A stretch of DNA of 64,000 nt from Lunularia cruciata (Eukaryota; Streptophyta; Marchantiopsida; Lunulariales; Lunulariaceae), in NCBI GenBank assembly GCA_948567375.1, contig OX419761.1, positions 38,938,501-39,002,500 of the forward strand, given 5' to 3'. The notes below the pieces were generated by a model. The model did not search any database and was not told the DNA's origin. It worked only from the letters and a program-made list of their open reading frames with translations. A program made the position numbers and the translations under genes. Position 1 is the stretch's first letter. Each line of letters opens with the position of its first letter. Below, piece by piece: positions 23,052 through 35,700 of this stretch.

Positions 23052-23056
23052 ATCAT
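23052..23056. repeat. Target-site duplication of element A, right
   Basis: ATCAT, identical to 11313-11317. Confidence 0.85.
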
Positions 23057-24420
23057 GAATGTCTTTTTGAATTGTACCACTATCTCCACTCTTTGGATCA
23101 ATGATCTCAATAACTCCTTATGTATACGCTAAGAGAAGTACCACCAAAGTCTCAAAAAATATACAAAGAAAGGTAGATGCATGCCAACTTGACACCATCT
23201 CCTCATCTGTCACACCATGCCAGCATGCTCCGGTCTTATCCTACTAGCTGGGACATGGGTTTCTACTCAACCCATCTGCATCATGGTTCATCACTCTAGG
23301 TTTGTCAATAACTGTGAAATCATACTCTTGTAAAATTAGAGCCCATTGTGCAAGCTTTCCTGAAAGCTTGTTGGACTCTATCAACTACTTTAGTGGCTGA
23401 TCATCAACGATGAGAGTAAAGGAGTTACCAAATAGGTAACATTGGAAATGTGCTACTGCCCATACTGCTACTAAGCACTCTTCATATGAATTATACTTTG
23501 CCTCTATTGAATTGTTGGAGCAATTAACATAGCCACCACAAACTCCTTCCCCTCATCATCATGTTGGATGAGCACTGCTCCAAGCCTCAACATACTCCAA
23601 TCAACCTAAAATGGTCATCCGCTTATTGGTATCCTCAAAATAGGAGCAAATGTCAACCTCTCCTTGAGCTCTACAAAAGCTCTCTCTTGCTCATCTCCCC
23701 AACACCACTCTTGTGTATGCTTGGTCAACTTCGTCAAAGCCTTGGCAATGACACTAAATCCTCTAACATAGTGGCAATAGAAGTTTACCAACCTAAGGAA
23801 TTCTTGCACTCTACTCACATATGTAGGTCAAGCAATAAATGCAATAGCCTCTACCTCGGTCTGTTGAACACCAAGTCCTCCAAGGTAGATAGTGTGACCC
23901 AAATACTCAACTTGCTTGTGGGAGAACCTACACTTCCCAAGATGTAATTTGAGTCCATGAGATCTCAACCTCTCAAACACCTCCAACAAATGTCTCTCAT
24001 GCTCCTCCATAATAGTGCTATAGACCAAAATGTCATCAATATAGCACCAAGTAAAATCCAATCCCGCTAGGATCTTATCCATGACCCTTTGGAAATTGGT
24101 AGGAGTTCCAAAGGGTCATGTGTTATATCAATGGAGGTTCTTACCCAAATGGTAAGAACCTTCATTGATATAATACATCCTTGCCATGAAGATCAATAGC
24201 CCAAAATGTTATCTTCAACTTATCTTCCTCTCTAATTGGCAATTGATGATATCTTATCAAAGATCCAAAGTACAAAAGACTTTGGCATGCCCAAAGTCAC
24301 ATCAAAGATCTCCTCTAGCATAGTCATGGCACATTGATCAACCCTAGTCTATTGGTTGATAAAACAATAATCTCTACATATCTACCTATCTATATAGTTG
24401 CCATGCATATCCTTCTTGGT
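23057..24420 (-). pseudogene. RT and RNase H of element D
   Basis: On the minus strand: FWAIDLHGKDVLYQ, then (after a short inverted duplication at 24123-24173) PTNFQRVMDKILAGLDFTW, the catalytic CYIDDILVYS, LHLGKCRFSHKQVEYLGH and FLRLVNFYCHYVRGFS, followed by RNase H with EECLVAVWAV and VDDQPLK near 23400-23490. The reading then stops at 23057, where element A is inserted. Stops and frameshifts are present. Confidence 0.75.
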
Positions 24421-27199
24421 TGGCATCATTGTAGCTGATGTATACTTTCTATGTGAAATCTCCACCAAACCAACCTCAAGTATCTACTTTGGCTTTGAAT
24501 CAATGCTCTCTCCATGTCACGATATTGATAAAGAAGTTGAAAAACTAGTGTATTGCTAGTCAACTCAATTTGAATACCAAGTCCTTTTAGAGAACCCAAA
24601 TCCTTCATACTAAAGGCAAAAAAACTCATGTAGCTCCTCAAGAACCTCCAAACTTTCCATCTTTCCCCTCTTATAAGCTTGGGTCCAAGATCTAGCTCCC
24701 AAGTATCCTCTATAACTGATCTAGAAGTGGAAGACATACTGACTGGCTGCTACACTAGGCCCTTGGGAGCAACAATGTCATGCTCCCAACCACTAGAGGT
24801 CTCAACCTCTATGTGAGAAACTCCATCCGATTTGGTTGCAAGCTCGATATGTCCTCTAGCTGCATCCCAAGTAGATTAAGGGTGTAATCCAAGTAGTCCA
24901 CGCTCACATGGATGGATTCCAAGTAGACCACTCTCCCTAGTAGCCATTGGTTGTGTCCTAAGAATACCCTATCCACTTGGTCCATTGCCCCTAGCATGTG
25001 CCAAAATTGTGCCGATAGATATAGAGCTCACAAGTGTTTGAGTGGTAATGCCTATCAAGTGCATCATATGTTGCTTTGCCAAGCCAAGGCTCACAATCCT
25101 AGTCAAAAAATTTCAAGTCCATATCCTGACCTAACATCTAATGCCTAGATGCCTTTGACACTATTGGAACAATAGTAATACATGCAAAAACCCATTTCCC
25201 GCTCTCTCTCATTGGCATTGAGCTCCACCAATTGTTGTAAATGTGAGTCCCAGACAGGTCCAAGAACTCCACTCAAAAAGCATAGGAGGAGCTTGAGAAA
25301 CTCATAAGTGTGGGAAAAGTGGCTTGTGGCTATCCAACTAGGTTCACCACTACCATAGGTGACCTATTAGCCACTACCACCATCTAAGACTAATGGAAAA
25401 TATCCAAGATATCATCAATAGTGAGATGGTCTAGTTGACAAATCCCATTATAAGCACACTATAGAACATCTCTAGGTAAGAGGTTCATCCACCAAAGATA
25501 AAGACAATGAGCCTGTGATCCCACTTTGGTTGCATCTAACAACATAATAGGTCCCATCCAAGAATGGACCTAAATGTGTACTTGCCACCACTTGGGAGCA
25601 AGAATCACCCATCAAAGGGGCATTTTCCAAAATGTAAGCTAGAGAAACAAATTGATGAATCTAGAGATGTCGTAATATCCATAACATCTCTCAAAACACA
25701 CCAAAATGGAGATTTTGAAGACCCAAACCTTGGCTAGCATGTATATGTTCCTAATATGGCCATCCAAAAATCACCAAATGAATGGGACCATATCTCTCCA
25801 AATTTTGCATCCACAACAAGGAAATGTTTGTTAGTGGGGTCTTCTGGTAACCCCTGACTATTGACATTGGTAATAACTTAGGATATCAATAGGCCAAGTG
25901 TGCCACATGATGTAGAGAGACTTTCTTAGCAATCTCATCTCTCTCTACAAGTGTAGGTACCTCTATATTCATTCATATATTGGCTTATAGTACCACAGCT
26001 AGTCCAATGCTAATCCTACCAAACAACTCCAATAGATATACTCCCTCTACTAAATACTTCCAAGCAATGAGTGTGGTATCCAGAGCTATCAAGGTAATCA
26101 ACTCTGGAGGCTCATCCTCACATTGGTCTTTTGGTGGTACACATGCTCCACTCCAGGCCAATTGCACTAACTGATTTGCATGATGCTATAATGCCTCTTT
26201 TACATTCCATAATGAACATCCAAGGTGGATGGAACAATCCCACTTGTGCTCCAAATCCAAGTGATCTCTTTTGGTACTAGAGTATCCTCTGCATGGGCAT
26301 TCCCCTCCAATAAGTTACCAGGCCAAGTAACAAAACCACTAAAAGTTGAAACTGATGTTACCATGGTCTTGGACTATAATGAGCCAAGACTCCCACTATT
26401 GAAGCATATTGGTAGGCAACATACTTGTCCCTCACCTAACTGCCAACCTGGTTTATAGGAGGTTGTCTCTTCCCAATAGTCAATATTGAAACTCATGGAG
26501 TATAACATTGCTCTCCCAACCAACACATCGTACAACTCAACTACTATCGCAATGGCCTAAGCTCTCACCACAAAGCTATCAATCAGATGACCAGGCTGAA
26601 TCTAAACAACAAGCTCTCCACATATGATGTACTATATAGAACCACTTCCTAGAGATGTTTGGATCTAAAATGGACACCTCTTCACATCGGTCTTCCGTGA
26701 CTCCAGACCGACAATTATTGCTTTCCCCAACATAAGGAGCTTTGTACCAAAGTCTAGTAAGACCCTCTATGGTATATAGACCTTCTCTCAAGGTCCCACC
26801 AAACAAAAATTCCCCCTTTGGTTATCCAATAGGACAACTCTAGATGAAAAAGACTAGGGAAGTCTGACCTATCTACCAGCCTCTCCTCTTTGGGTCCAAC
26901 TCCACTGATGCTCCTCTAGGCTTTGGAGCATGTATTGCATTCCTAGTCATTATGGTAGATGCATCCACTTATACTGCTCCACACATGAAGTCCAAGATGT
27001 CTTTATCACCAACATATGAGGTGTAAGCCTCAACACCTAAATTTGATCTCCTCTAAGCTATGGCCATGCTAGCCAATCTTTACTCCAACTGCTAAATCCA
27101 AGGAGCCGTGGCTGTGTCAAAAGTAAGGGCAAGTACTACACTCCTACTAGGTGTGGATCCTTTACCATCACCTTAACCACCTCATCCTCCATGACCTAG
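24421..27199 (-). pseudogene. Decayed pol/linker region of D with unfamiliar domain
   Basis: Minus-strand traces between about 25150 and 26810 read as one protein in changing frames, with words such as YKPGWQLGEG, SGFVTWPGNLLEGNAHAED and PLGITW-like KEITWIWS, and LDVHYGM. I do not recognise the domain by name; similar text occurs between gag and RT in some plant and algal Ty3/Gypsy elements, as far as I remember. Protease could not be located with confidence. Stops are frequent. Confidence 0.4.
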
Positions 27200-27420
27200 A
27201 GCTGCTCTACCACCTACCATAGTAGCTCTACCACTACGTAACTCCGGGTGTAGGTCAAAGCATTGGTCACTAGTGTGACCAAATCTATGGCAATGCTCAC
27301 ACTATCTCTATGTTGGTTGTGACATACCAAATATATCAAGTCTATTACCTTGAGTGCACTCTCTCTTGTGGTGAGGTCCATCACAAGTCCAACAAGCAAC
27401 ACCACCACTCATTGGCTACT
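27200..27420 (-). pseudogene. Two zinc knuckles of D gag
   Basis: The minus strand reads CWTCDGPHHKREC (near 27365-27403) and then, about 20-25 residues on, CEHCHRFGHTSDQC (near 27262-27303), two C-x2-C-x4-H-x4-C-type knuckles in tandem. They bind nucleic acid in Gag. A solo LTR inserted just upstream in the element (27421) separates them from the rest of gag. Confidence 0.65.
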
Positions 27421-28174
27421 TGTAATACTCCAAGGATAGGAAACTTGAAGAGAAACACACAATTTCACACTCAAACCTTTGATGCCTCAAAGGAGCACCT
27501 TGATTGTATTATATAGCAAGGGGGATAACCCAGAAGGAAGCTCCACCCTTGGATCAGATACATGGATGAACGACATGTCAATGATCTCTACCCTTAGATT
27601 AGTTTCATGCATGGATGACATGTCGGTCCTGATGCTATTTGGTTGGTCAAACCACCTTTGACTATCTTTAGGGAAGTTTCCTATAAGAATCTCAAAATAA
27701 CATGGGTGAAGTACCATTGGAAAGCTTTTGATGAGACAAACCAAGGAGAAAGGAAGGCCAACCTTTCCTTATTTGGGGGGGAGAGAGTGAAGGTGGTTGG
27801 GAGAATGTGCACATTTTTTAGGCCTAATTCATCCGTTTAGACCTCCAAAATTGGCTATGAAATTTCTATGCTATTTTGGCTCCTACCCTATTAGTAGAAG
27901 TCCTCTTTTGATGACACCTCTATCTGATCTACTTAGCTCATCAACATAACATCCTTCCAAATGTTACCAAGCCAATTTTCACCTCTAGCTAATATGTCTA
28001 GCTATTGGTGTTATAACTTTAGGCTATTTTTTATTTTTTCCCTATTAGTAGAAGTATTATTTGGATGACACCTATATTTGATCTACCTAGCCCATCATAT
28101 ATAGCATCCTTCTAGATGTTACCAAGCCAATTTTCACCTTTAGCTAATATGTCTACTATTGGTATTACACTACT
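27416..28174. mobile_element. Solo LTR (27421-28169) with CTACT target duplication
   Basis: TGTAATAC at 27421 and GTATTACA ending at 28169 are perfect inverted ends of a TG...CA unit of 749 bp. CTACT lies on both sides (27416-27420 and 28170-28174). The second half contains a tandem duplication with a 154-bp period (about 27870-28023 and 28024-28177). No internal coding region is present, so a solo LTR is the simplest reading; a non-autonomous transposon is possible. Confidence 0.75.
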
Positions 28175-29273
28175 GCGGACCCAAAAATGAAAGTAAGGAT
28201 CTAGCTACACTAGGCTCTCCACTTGCTCCATAGGATCTAGGCTATCCACCCTATCCTCAGAAACCAACATGGCATGGTGCACTTTGTTACACTTTGGAAG
28301 TAGTGGCAATTGTGGATGAGGTCTCTCTACCTAATCCAAATGGCACCACTCTCTCTTCCACCATGTTGGGCTCAATACGCTCACCCAAACCAAAGACCAT
28401 TGCCAAAGTAAGTGAAGTAGCTTGTAAGAACATACCATCATGAACTCTACGTTGCAATTCCTTGTCCAATTTCCCATACCAAAATTGGATTGCTTGGGCC
28501 ATAATAACTCCTTGAGTAAAATTGATCAGCCATCTCATCTGAGCATACACCTTGTGTAAGCTCTCTCTAACTTTCTGCTAGAACTCTTGCAAGCTCCTTA
28601 GCTTGTTAGTCCATACTCTTTGGTAGTTCTGCCTCAAACACTCAAAGAATTCCTCCACTACCTCTGATAATAGTACCTCCGCTCGTAGTAGCACCATCTC
28701 CAAGAGATCCACCAACACTACTAGAGCTAGAACTTATAGGTATTGCCAATCTATTCTCTAGAAACCAAGCCTAAAGTAATGGAGATATAGTTCAGAGACC
28801 AATATTGTCTTCATAGCTCAATGTCCTCCAAATGAACTCTCCTGAACTCATGGTAGTTGTCCATTGGTAGACCTTCCAAGTGTTGAAACAACCTCTTCCA
28901 TGCCATGAAAGGTGTGAACAAAGTTGAGTTTACATCTATTGCAGATCACACCAACTATCAAACTCTTGGATGAAGTCATCCAACTCAATGGTACCCACTA
29001 TACCCGAGTAATGCCTGGGGTCTTTGGAGGCTCCATAAATCTCATCCATGTCCCACAAAAATGGTGCGGACACACCAAGTGCATTCTCAATTGAATTAGC
29101 TCATGTGTCAAACTCTAACTTAGAGTCAATCTCCTCCCTCATTGGGACCTAAGATAGAAGTTGATATCGAGTGCCAATCTAAGCAAATATTGTAGCACTA
29201 TCTTGTCTAGGATCTCCAAAGAACTCCGTCATGATAAAGTAACCAAAAATTGCAACCCATTATCATAACCACA
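28175..29273 (-). pseudogene. Gag of element D
   Basis: The minus-strand frame 28287-28550 contains GVIMAQAIQFWYGKLDKELQ and VHDGMFLQATSLTLAM, in the style of retrotransposon gag. Upstream in the element (28550-29270) gag-like words continue with stops. Copy C interrupts it at 29279. Confidence 0.6.
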
Positions 29274-29278
29274 ACAAG

Positions 29279-29688
29279 TGTAAAAGACCAAGATCAAGGA
29301 GAGAAATAGGAGAATGGAAACTCACATTGGGACACTTGAATGAGGGAAAACTCCAAATGCCTTGCATGAGCTTTGGCTTTGGTATTTATAAGTAGCATAC
29401 AAAGCCCTTGAGAAGCTTCTCAAGAAGCTTCCCCGAGCCGCTTTCTTAGAGTGCAAGCCAAGTTAACTAGGAAGCTTCTCAAGAAACTTCCTTCTAGAAA
29501 TTGCCTACTTAGCGTGCAAGCTAAGCTAGTTAGAAGCTTCTAGAAGCTACCTACTTGGGGCGCAAGGTAACAAGTTGGGAAGTTTCTTAAGAAGCTTCCT
29601 AGATGCTTCTAGAATATTCTATACTAATTTGGCTTATTCTCAATTTTTTAGCCTTACTAACTACATCGCTAAACTCCATATTATTATA
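29279..29688 (-). repeat. Left LTR of copy C (reverse orientation)
   Basis: Reverse complement of the A LTR, TGTAAAAGACC to CCATATTATTATA, with several GAAGCTTC units. Confidence 0.8.
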
Positions 29689-29969
29689 TATTCCCCCATC
29701 GCTAGTTGGTGACGTCCTTGTTGCCATCGAAGCTTCAAACTCTTGGATGGACGTCTAGGCATTCTGGAGGTGAGAAAGAGGTTCCCATGTGGCATCATGA
29801 AGGGGATACCTTTTCCAAAGGACCTTATATTCCGTATGTTGTCGGTGTCCTTGTTGGATGTGGCGACGTGCAAGGATACGATCAACTTTGTACTCCTCAT
29901 GATCATTGATAGGGATAGGGGTTGACTTGGACTCAAGAGGAAAAAGAAGAGGGGTTGACTTGGACTCAA

Positions 29970-31182
29970 GAGGTAGGGAAGATCCCTTCTTCCAAATAGT
30001 ACATGGTCATTTGACAACAGGCAACAAGGAGTACAACACCTTCTCCTTCAAGGAAGACCTTCTGTTCTATGCAGACCGGATCTATGTTCCAGCCAAAGTG
30101 ATCTCCGACTTGCACGCCTTCAGAAAGCCCATGATCTACCAATAGTTGGTCACATGGGGGTGGACAAGACCTTGGGTACCTTCCAACGCCAATGGTGGTG
30201 GCCCAACATGACATGAGATGTTTGGGAGTTTGTCCAATCGTGTGAGAGTTGTCAACGCAACAAGGCCAATAACCAGAAGCCATGTGGACTCCTTCAGCCA
30301 CTTCCCATTCCAACTACTCATTGTGAACATGTGAGCTTAGATCTCATCACCTCTTACCCAAGACACAACAAGGTCACACAACAATTGTGGTGTTTATGGA
30401 TAAGCTTAGTAAGCAAGTCCATTTGGCACCAACAGTTGATATTGTGGATGCTCCAACCTTGGTGCAACTCTACTTTGATAATGTATTCAAACATCATGGG
30501 ATGCCATGTGTACTCACCTCTGACCGTGATCCTTGCTTTATCAGAAATTTTTGGCAAGCCTTCTTCCAGATACTTGGCACCAAGCTTGCTTTGTCCACAA
30601 CCTATCATCCTCAAACTGATGGACAAACTGAATGTGCAAATCGCACCTTGGAAGATATCCTTTGTGCCTTTGTTCACATTCACCATTCCAATTGGGATGA
30701 ATGTCTTGTAGTTGCATAGTTTTCATACAACAATTTCAAACATGCAAGCACCGAATTCTCTCCTTTCTTTCTCAATTATGACCAAGATCCGCTTGTTCTA
30801 AATTCTTTTCTTGATCCTCTCCCATCTCAAGTCCCTCATACTTCAACCTTCTTGACCACTATATCCAAATCTTTCCAACAAGCCAAATCTCACCTCCTTG
30901 TTGCTCAGAATCGTCAAAAACAATATGCGGACCACCATCGTTGTGATATCACCTTTGAAGTCGGTGATAAAGTTATGTTATCCTCCTGTAATCTACCCTT
31001 CCCACTTGATACCCAAGTTTGTAAACTTGCCCCTAATTGGATAGGACCTTTTGATGTCACCCAAATTGTCTCTCTTGTTGCTTATCGACTTGCCTTGCCT
31101 TGTCATATGCGCATCCATCTTGTCTTTCATGTTTCCAAGTTGAAACCCTTTGTTCCTAACCCCTCTTCTTTTTCCTCTTGAG
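29970..31182 (+). pseudogene. Inverted integrase segment of copy C
   Basis: The plus-strand frames contain FSFKEDLLFYADRIYVPAKV, then VFMDKLSKQVHLAPTVDIVD, HHGMPCVLTSDRDPCF, TTYHPQTDGQTECANRTLED and DTQVCKLAPNWIGPFDVTQI. This is the best-preserved integrase of the A family in the window, including the SDRD and YHPQTDGQTE blocks (catalytic Asp and Glu). It runs opposite to the LTRs that enclose it. Stops remain near 30155 and 30718. Confidence 0.8.
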
Positions 31183-31230
31183 TCCAACCTCTTCAACTCA
31201 AGAGGAAAAAGAAAGGATAGGGGTTGACTT

Positions 31231-31613
31231 GGAGAATGGAAACTCACATTGGGACACTTGAATGAGTGAAAACTCTGAATGCCTAGCATGAGCTTTGGCT
31301 TTGGTATTTATAGGTAGCATACAAAGCCCTTGAGAAGTTTCTCAAGAAGCTTCCCCAAGCTGCTTTCTTAGAGTGCAAGCCAAGTTAACTAGGAAGCTTC
31401 TCAAGAAGTTTCCTTCTAGAAGCTGCCTACTTGGCATGCAAGCTAAGCTAGTTAGAAGCTTCTAGAAGCTTTCTTCTAGAAGCTACTTGCTTGGGACACA
31501 AGTTAACTAGTTGGGAAGCTTCTTAGCTACTTCTAGAATATTCCAAGCTAATTTGGCTTATTCTCTACTTCGTTAGCCTTACTAACTACATCGCTAAACG
31601 CCATATGGTTACA
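31231..31613 (-). repeat. Right LTR of copy C (reverse orientation)
   Basis: Lacks about 30 bp at its left edge compared with 29279-29688. It contains the GAA/TTC array around 31455-31480 and, on the minus strand, an intact TATAAATA at 31305-31312. Confidence 0.75.
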
Positions 31614-32362
31614 GCAAGTACCCCACCAAGTGCCAACACCAACCAAATGTCACCCATTAATGTAGCTCTAACTACAATAACTACACTAGTGGAAAATGCA
31701 ACCTGTACCATCAGAACATGCACTCTCACAATCTACATATCATCACTTCTTGCCTCACTGGAGAGAAATATAGGTAGTTTGATTGATCATCACTCCAACC
31801 TCACTACCAAGAGCACACAAAGCACCAACACTCTAAATTCATGGCACCTCACACAAACATGATCCACAAACAAGAAGTAGAGAATGGAAGAGGTCCAATC
31901 ACAAGAAATCTAAACAAAAACTTTCTATCTCATAAATCAACATTAGATTGACTCTATCATCATTTGGTATTTCACATAATACGAGTTATCTACTTCCTAA
32001 GCTATCAGGATTACCAAGAATTGGATCAAATTGTCTCTCCTAGCCGATACTACAAGTGTATAGATAACAATGGAACAGTCACTAGGACAACAAGTGAGGT
32101 GGACCAATTGGCTAGGGCATAGTCTAGGAACCAAAGATCTAGAGGTCAAACCCTATTGCATACAATCTAGCAAGGTGGGCAAATTTTGCCAATTAATGAC
32201 CAAAAACTACTCTTAACTAGCTAGCCTCACGCCAACAAGTTGGCTTGCTGGCCCTTCTAGCCCTTCCATAACTTCACAGCCTCAAATGATCAGCAACGCT
32301 TGGAGATACCACCAACACTCTCAGTCCTTGCACTTGATTTCCCCCTAACCTCACTTCTCTAA
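31614..32362 (-). other. Leader / 5' region of element D
   Basis: Between copy C and the outer LTR-like block. A 85-codon plus frame at 31605-31862 is Thr/Ser/Asn-rich low-complexity sequence and I do not consider it real. No primer-binding site could be recognised. Confidence 0.35.
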
Positions 32363-32788
32363 TGTAATCAATTTGTTCACAAAACTTGAATCACATTCAA
32401 TCAAATCAATATTTGAACTATCACTCAATAATTTACAACAACAAGGCACAAATTACAATTAAGCCACACTCACTCTAGCTAAGAGGATCCAAGTGATGCT
32501 CATTGAGCTCTGTCCAACATAGCTAGGAACTCAAAGGCTCAACATTAGAGAATTGAGCTCTCGAGAGCTGCACTTTGAAAGTATACCCCTTGGTCTTCAA
32601 CCCTAACAGTCTTGTTGACAGCACATCCAACTGTGCAAATGGTGCAAGTGATGATGGCTCCACTATGTAGTCAATACCCTAAACACAAAATCTGACCCTC
32701 AACAAGTAGCCTATGAGTAACTGCAAAAATACTTCTTACTACCAACACTACTATTCCAAAGTCCAAGCAATCTAGGTGCAATGCTACA
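32363..32788 (-). repeat. LTR-like block of element D (5' side)
   Basis: Colinear with 9192-9619. Immediately to its right the E2 gag resumes at about 32797. Confidence 0.55.
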
Positions 32789-32796
32789 AATGGCAT

Positions 32797-35700
32797 GATA
32801 AAGCTTAGAGATAATTTTTTGCTCCAATTTTGACATGATAAGATTTTGATGATGCAATAATCAGGAGATTTCAAGTAATGAATATTGTATAATATTGATT
32901 TGTGGAATTGAGGTAGATTGCTTTTATAAGGAGTTCTATTACTCAATTTTAGTACACAATGGTAACAATTTTAAATATATATGAAGGCCAATTTTTGGAT
33001 CAGTTTGGGAGAGACTTGAAATTACACATCAATTTGAAGCTACAATTGGAAAACTTAAATATTTGAAAAAGCCATGTAGTTGACCAAGCACTTTGATTGT
33101 GCCACTTTGCTCCAACTTGGTCTTAACCTAGACTTTCATACCAAATCTTACAAACACATTAAGCACAAGTAAAAGAGTTATAGAAATGGAGATTAATGTC
33201 ATCCAACAAAGACCACTTGGCACTATAGACCAAGAAAGATTACAACAAAATGATGATTGTTTCAATTGTTATCAAATTCAACATCTCATTACCAAATTTC
33301 TAAACAAAAATGGACAACCTTGATAAATTGCTCAAATTTAGTTCTAAGAGCATGATGATCAAGGAAACAAAGATCCCCAATACAAGATATTGAGCAATTT
33401 ACTCAAAATTTTGATTACTTGCAACTTATGATATGAGATCTTAGTTGTAAGATTTTTTTTGACTCTAGAAGGTCAAAGAATTGCATGTCCATGTAATAGC
33501 AAAAGAACTATGTATTCATATCAAGCATATCTTAGGTAATAAATTGATGGAAACATATAATAGAAATAGTTTTTCATTTTATACCTCACATCCTATTAAA
33601 TTCAAGATTGGGAAAGAGTATTCAAAGTGCATGAAATTTATAATAACTCACCATTCTACAATATCATCCTTTGTCTTCCTTATCTTGAATGTCATAAGGT
33701 TCAGTTTGATTGGGCATTATGATAAATTCAAATGCAATACCAAGGTAAAAATTATCAATTATGTTGTCTAGCACCTTTGTAGAGGACACTTAAGAGTAGT
33801 TAATCCCAACATGGAAAGTTTGTAAATGTAGCAACTATAGAACAAGCTTTGGAAGAAGATATTCTTCTTTTTATTATTTAGATCAAATCAATAGCACAAG
33901 GAGATTTGAAAATAATCCTAAAAAATGGTTGATCAGATAGTACAAGAACTTACAAATGTGTTTCTTGACAATCTTCCAAAAAAGATACCTTTTGATTGAG
34001 GTATGCACTTCATGATTGAGCTATTGCTAGATAGTACTCTAATGAGTAGACCAATCTATTATTTCTCACCAAAAGAGTTTGAAGAACACAACATAACATT
34101 GATCAAGTTGTTAGACAAGGATTTCATATGATATCCTATATCTTTGGAGACTGCCAATACTATTTGTATCAAAGAAGGATGGAGTGATTTCATTATGTAT
34201 TGATTATCATGATCTTAATAAAAAAGATTATGAATTATACCCTTTTCCTTGGATTGAAGATTTGTTGGATCAACTAAGTGGAGCACAAGGCTTCTCTAAG
34301 TTGGATCTTCAAGAAAAAAGTTGCAAATTGTAATTGATGGAGAAGATGTGCAAAAAATTACCTTTCATACAAGGTATAGACATTTTGAATGGAGAATTTT
34401 GCCTTTTGTGCTCATAATGCTCTAGCAATTTTCATGGATCAAATGCATCATATGTTAGAGTGGTTATTGAAATGGTATGTGGTAGTGTTCTAGAATTATA
34501 TTTTATCTAATATAAGATAAAGGCAAAATATAAGAACTATATACTAGAAGTTTTGAGGTGACTACAACAATGGAAATTTTATTACAAGTGTGAATTTTGG
34601 AAGTAAGAAAATGCATTCTTGTGCCATAATGTTAAACAAAGGAAATCAAGATGAAAGAGAAGAATATCAAAGCTTTGCTTAATTGGCTTACTCCTAAGTA
34701 TGCTATGGAAGTCCAAGGATTTAATGGATTGACAAGATTGTACCCATGGTTCATCCATTATTATGCTTATGTGGTAGCATTATTCATTGATCTCTTGGAG
34801 AAGACAACAAGCTTTGAGTGGACCACTAACAAGAAAAAGTATTCAAGAAACTTAAGGATATATTATCTTCATAACTCGTCCTCCCACCATATGATACTCA
34901 ACTACCTTGTATGGTTGATTTTGATATTTCTAACTTTGTAATCAGAGCTATGTTACAATAAAATTTCCAAATGGATTGTCTCCCATTGCCTTTGCATCAC
35001 AATGAATAATCTCAACAAAATGGAATTATATAGCTTGAGATCAAAAAAAACTTGCAATGGTATGCAACAAAGGTGTGAAGATACTCTCTCTTGGAGAAAT
35101 AAGTAATAATGTATATTGATCATAAACCCTTGTTGTATATCTTACATTTTACCCACATTAAGAGTTTGCATCATCAATAACAATAACAACTATAATTATT
35201 TGATAGCAAGCTTTAGTAAAAACACAAAAGATTCCATGGCATTTTCATGCCTTTTCAAGACAACTTAATTTGAAGATTCTTCTTGAACCTCTCATAGTAA
35301 TGGCAATTACCACAATGTTGAATGACTTGAAGGTCCAAATAGAGTTCAAGATTGCTTTTGCAACAAGATCTCTTCTTTCATCTTGTGCAAGGTCACTTTG
35401 CAAGATATGATAAGAAACAAAAAAGAATTTATCAAGGAAGGTCTTCTATTTTGCAAGAACCAAATCTAATTTCTAACTATGCTAGACCTACGACTTGTAC
35501 CAACTTCCAAAGGTACATGACTTACCATTTTTGGTCATATGGGTATGGACAAGACATTGAGTACCCTACAACATTAATGTTCGTGGCCAAACATGGAATA
35601 AGAAGTTTGAGAGTTTGCTCAATCTTGTGAGAGTTGTCAACATAACAAGATAAGCAATCAAAACTCGGGTGGACTACTTCAACTACCACCAATTCCATCT

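Larger units (their letters stand above)
29279..31613 (-). mobile_element. Rearranged A-family element C inserted in D
   Basis: Two minus-oriented LTRs of the A family (29279-29688 and a slightly truncated 31231-31613) bracket only the pol tail. Next to the left LTR the tail lies in the expected minus orientation (29689 to about 29930). The rest, integrase to the start of the tail (about 29970-31182), lies in plus orientation. Short copies of GGTTGACTTGGACTCAAGAGG-type sequence mark the junctions. ACAAG (29274-29278) and GCAAG (31614-31618) are a probable target duplication with one change. Confidence 0.75.
9192..32788 (-). mobile_element. Minus-strand Ty3/Gypsy element D, host of nested insertions
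   Basis: Related 426-428-bp blocks in the same orientation lie at 9192-9619 and 32363-32788. Between them, reading the minus strand from high to low coordinates, come gag, two zinc knuckles, an unnamed region, RT with YIDD, RNase H, integrase and a PHD-like finger. Element A (11318-23051), copy C (29279-31613) and a solo LTR (27421-28169) interrupt it. LTR edges are approximate and I found no clear target duplication, so the outer limits are tentative. Confidence 0.6.
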
